A stretch of DNA of 64,000 nt from Rheinheimera texasensis DSM 17496 (GTDB lineage: Bacteria; Pseudomonadota; Gammaproteobacteria; Enterobacterales; Alteromonadaceae). The notes under the pieces were generated by a model. The model searched no databases. It was not told the origin of the DNA and worked only from the letters and a program-made list of their open reading frames with translations. Below, piece after piece: positions 61,901 through 64,000 of this stretch (within the stretch, counting starts at the first letter, position 1; each line of letters opens with the position of its first letter). A program made the translations under genes and the position numbers. The DNA lies in assembly GCF_000711985.1 (NCBI RefSeq), contig NZ_KL544007.1, positions 62,001-126,000 of the forward strand. The letters are read 5' to 3'.

Positions 61901-64000
61901 ATGGAACCGATTTTTGTCCACCTGCGGGTGCACAGCGACTTTTCGATGATCGACGGCTTGTCGAAAATCAAACCTATTGTCAGTGCCGCGAAAAAACAGG
62001 TGATGCCAGCATTGGCGTTGACCGATCAGATGAACATGTGTGGGCTGGTGCGGTTTTATTCGACGGCGCACGACGCTGGCATTAAACCGATAATCGGCTC
62101 CGACTTGTGGGCGCAGCACCCGTTGTTCCCCGGCGAAGCATGCCGTTTGTTAGTGCTGGCCGCCGATAACGACGGTTATCAGAACCTGACCATGTTGTTG
62201 TCCAAAGCCTATTTACGTGGGCATGTCGACAACAAACCGCAAATTGATCACGACTGGCTGGCCGAACACCACAAAGGCCTGATTGTGATTTCCGGCGGCA
62301 AAGACGGTCCGCTTGGCAAGGCCCTGATCAAAGGCAATCAGGCCAGTACTGATGCGCTGGTGCAGTTTTACCAGCAGTATTTCCCCGACAGCTTTTTCCT
62401 TGAGCTCATTCGCACCGGCCGACCGGACGAAGAGTTATACATTCAACATGCCGTCACGCTGGCAGAAAATACCGGCTTGCCGGTGGTGGCGACCAATGAA
62501 GTGGTGTTTTTAACACCGGACGATTTCTCTGCACACGAAATTCGCGTCGCCATTCACGATGGTTATACGCTGGAAGACAAACGCCGGCCAAAAAATTACA
62601 GTGAATCCCAGTATTTACGTTCAAGTGATGAAATGGCTGCGTTGTTTCACGACATTCCTGAGGCGCTCGCCAACTCAGTCGAAATCGCCAAACGCTGCAA
62701 TGTGACTATCCGGCTTGGCGAATATTTTTTACCAGCTTTTCCGACCGGCGGCATGACCGATGCCGACTTCCTGGTGCTGAAATCACGCGAAGGCCTGGAA
62801 GATCGAATGAAAATTCTGTTTCCGGACGAAGCAGAGCGGGCGGAAAAACGTGTTCCGTATGATGAACGTCTGCAGATTGAACTCGACGTCATTAATCAGA
62901 TGGGTTTCCCGGGTTACTTCCTGGTCGTGATGGAGTTTATCCAGTGGTCGAAGGATAACGATATTCCCGTAGGCCCGGGGCGGGGCTCAGGAGCAGGCTC
63001 GCTGGTGGCGTATGCGCTTAAAATCACCGACCTGGACCCACTCGAATTTGACCTGCTGTTTGAACGTTTCTTAAACCCGGAACGGGTGTCGATGCCGGAC
63101 TTCGACGTCGACTTCTGTATGGACAGGCGCGACGAAGTGATTGAGCACGTCTCGGACATGTATGGCCGCGAAGCGGTGTCGCAGATCATCACCTTCGGTA
63201 CTATGGCGGCCAAGGCCGTTATCCGCGACGTCGGTCGGGTACTGGGCCATCCTTATGGTTTTGTTGACCGCATTTCGAAGCTGATCCCGCCAACGCCGGG
63301 CATGACACTGGAACAGGCTTTTGTAGAAGAGCCACGGCTGCCGGAGCTGTATGCGTCGGACAGCGAAGTCAAAGATCTCATCGATATGGCGCGCCGGCTC
63401 GAAGGCGTGACCCGTAACGCCGGTAAACACGCTGGTGGTGTGGTGATAGCGCCGACCAAAATCACCGATTTTGCGCCGGTGTACTGTGACGCGGAAGGTA
63501 ATAACCCGGTCACCCAGTTTGATAAAAACGATGTGGAATATGCCGGTTTAGTCAAATTCGACTTCCTCGGTTTGCGCACCCTGACTATCCTGCAGTGGGC
63601 GGTCAACATGGTGAATGCGCGCCATAAAAAGACCAACAAGCCGCTGGTGGATATCAATCATATTCCACTGGATGACCGCAAAAGCTACGACATGCTGATG
63701 AAGGCGGAAACCACTGCGGTGTTCCAGCTTGAATCGCGTGGCATGAAGGACTTGATCCGCCGTCTGCAGCCGGACTGTTTCGAAGACATGATTGCGTTGG
63801 TAGCCCTGTTCCGGCCCGGTCCGCTGCAATCGGGTATGGTGGACAACTTCATCGACCGTAAACGTGGCCGCGAAGAAATTTCTTATCCGGATGCGACCTG
63901 GCAGCATGAGTCGCTGAAACCCATTCTGGAACCAACTTACGGCATCATTCTTTATCAAGAGCAGGTGATGCAAATCGCCCAGGTGTTGTCGGGGTATTCG
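61901..64000 (+). CDS. dnaE: DNA polymerase III alpha subunit, 5' part
   Basis: The first 700 codons of the replicative polymerase are present; the frame is open at the right edge (full proteins have about 1160 residues). The N-terminal PHP domain opens with [19 protein letters not shown]. The polymerase palm shows [18 protein letters not shown] and [13 protein letters not shown], with the two catalytic Asp. [14 protein letters not shown]-type and [12 protein letters not shown] motifs follow. CGGAG stands 5 nt before the ATG at 61901. It follows rnhB by 30 nt, the common order in gammaproteobacteria. Confidence 0.98.
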   Translation, partial: MEPIFVHLRVHSDFSMIDGLSKIKPIVSAAKKQVMPALALTDQMNMCGLVRFYSTAHDAGIKPIIGSDLWAQHPLFPGEACRLLVLAADNDGYQNLTMLLSKAYLRGHVDNKPQIDHDWLAEHHKGLIVISGGKDGPLGKALIKGNQASTDALVQFYQQYFPDSFFLELIRTGRPDEELYIQHAVTLAENTGLPVVATNEVVFLTPDDFSAHEIRVAIHDGYTLEDKRRPKNYSESQYLRSSDEMAALFHDIPEALANSVEIAKRCNVTIRLGEYFLPAFPTGGMTDADFLVLKSREGLEDRMKILFPDEAERAEKRVPYDERLQIELDVINQMGFPGYFLVVMEFIQWSKDNDIPVGPGRGSGAGSLVAYALKITDLDPLEFDLLFERFLNPERVSMPDFDVDFCMDRRDEVIEHVSDMYGREAVSQIITFGTMAAKAVIRDVGRVLGHPYGFVDRISKLIPPTPGMTLEQAFVEEPRLPELYASDSEVKDLIDMARRLEGVTRNAGKHAGGVVIAPTKITDFAPVYCDAEGNNPVTQFDKNDVEYAGLVKFDFLGLRTLTILQWAVNMVNARHKKTNKPLVDINHIPLDDRKSYDMLMKAETTAVFQLESRGMKDLIRRLQPDCFEDMIALVALFRPGPLQSGMVDNFIDRKRGREEISYPDATWQHESLKPILEPTYGIILYQEQVMQIAQVLSGYS

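Noticed and set aside
1-64000. Insertion sequences, prophage, CRISPR arrays, tRNA or rRNA genes
   Set aside because: I looked for transposase or integrase motifs, regular direct repeats, and tRNA or rRNA signatures and saw none.

Overview
The window is one contiguous stretch of a gammaproteobacterial chromosome. The order map-glnD-dapD opposite rpsB-tsf-pyrH-frr-uppS-cdsA-dxr-rseP-bamA-skp-lpxD-fabZ-lpxA-lpxB-rnhB-dnaE, together with Syd, NhaR, YccA, DbpA, FolM, YqcC/TruC and TonB receptors of the Oar type, points to an Alteromonadales-type marine or aquatic bacterium. A Rheinheimera/Alishewanella relative is a guess from gene content and codon style, not a computed assignment. I saw no tRNA, rRNA, CRISPR array, insertion sequence or prophage.

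Region 1 (1-11849) is a TonB-linked nutrient locus. It holds the 3' end of a TonB-dependent receptor, then a tight five-gene operon (flavin-dependent halogenase, SapC-family protein, JmjC/cupin-8 oxygenase-like protein, second flavin-dependent halogenase, DUF6445 oxygenase-like protein). A beta-glucoside set follows: cytoplasmic GH1 glucosidase, GPH-family symporter, LacI-family repressor and exported SMP-30-type lactonase. Three copies of a LacI-type operator (core AGCGCT) lie before the halogenase operon and before the GH1 gene, which suggests one regulon. There is no flavin reductase, NRPS/PKS or tryptophan gene nearby, so what the halogenases act on is open. This is the most interesting system in the window.

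Region 2 (11941-27785) is mixed housekeeping and accessory content: an orphan periplasmic binding protein, a tyrosine-catabolism pair (HPPD plus a VOC protein), a Tat-exported HiPIP, FolM with a CLCA_X metalloprotease-like protein, a large membrane protein fused to a class 3 lipase, DbpA, an exported alpha/beta hydrolase, YccA, an orphan NhaR, a chemoreceptor without a periplasmic sensor, isocitrate dehydrogenase, an HDOD-like protein and a DUF3192 protein.

Region 3 (28027-39085) holds PpnN, a GGDEF cyclase, a regulatory-looking intergenic region with a 20-residue ORF that has its own Shine-Dalgarno and terminator and is flanked by two matching palindromes, an M61 peptidase, QueF, Syd, a DUF2310 zinc-ribbon protein with a KfrA-like partner, a DUF3192 lipoprotein, a GNAT protein, a DUF962/Mpo1-like protein, DUF3301, YqcC and TruC.

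Region 4 (39086-42587) is a solitary Oar-like TonB receptor with a long AT-rich leader and calcium-loop-like motifs.

Region 5 (42605-64000) is the conserved cell-envelope and translation block: dapD, glnD and map on the minus strand, then rpsB through dnaE on the plus strand. The dnaE gene runs off the end of the window. The block joins protein synthesis, undecaprenyl and isoprenoid synthesis, phospholipid synthesis, outer-membrane assembly and lipid A synthesis.
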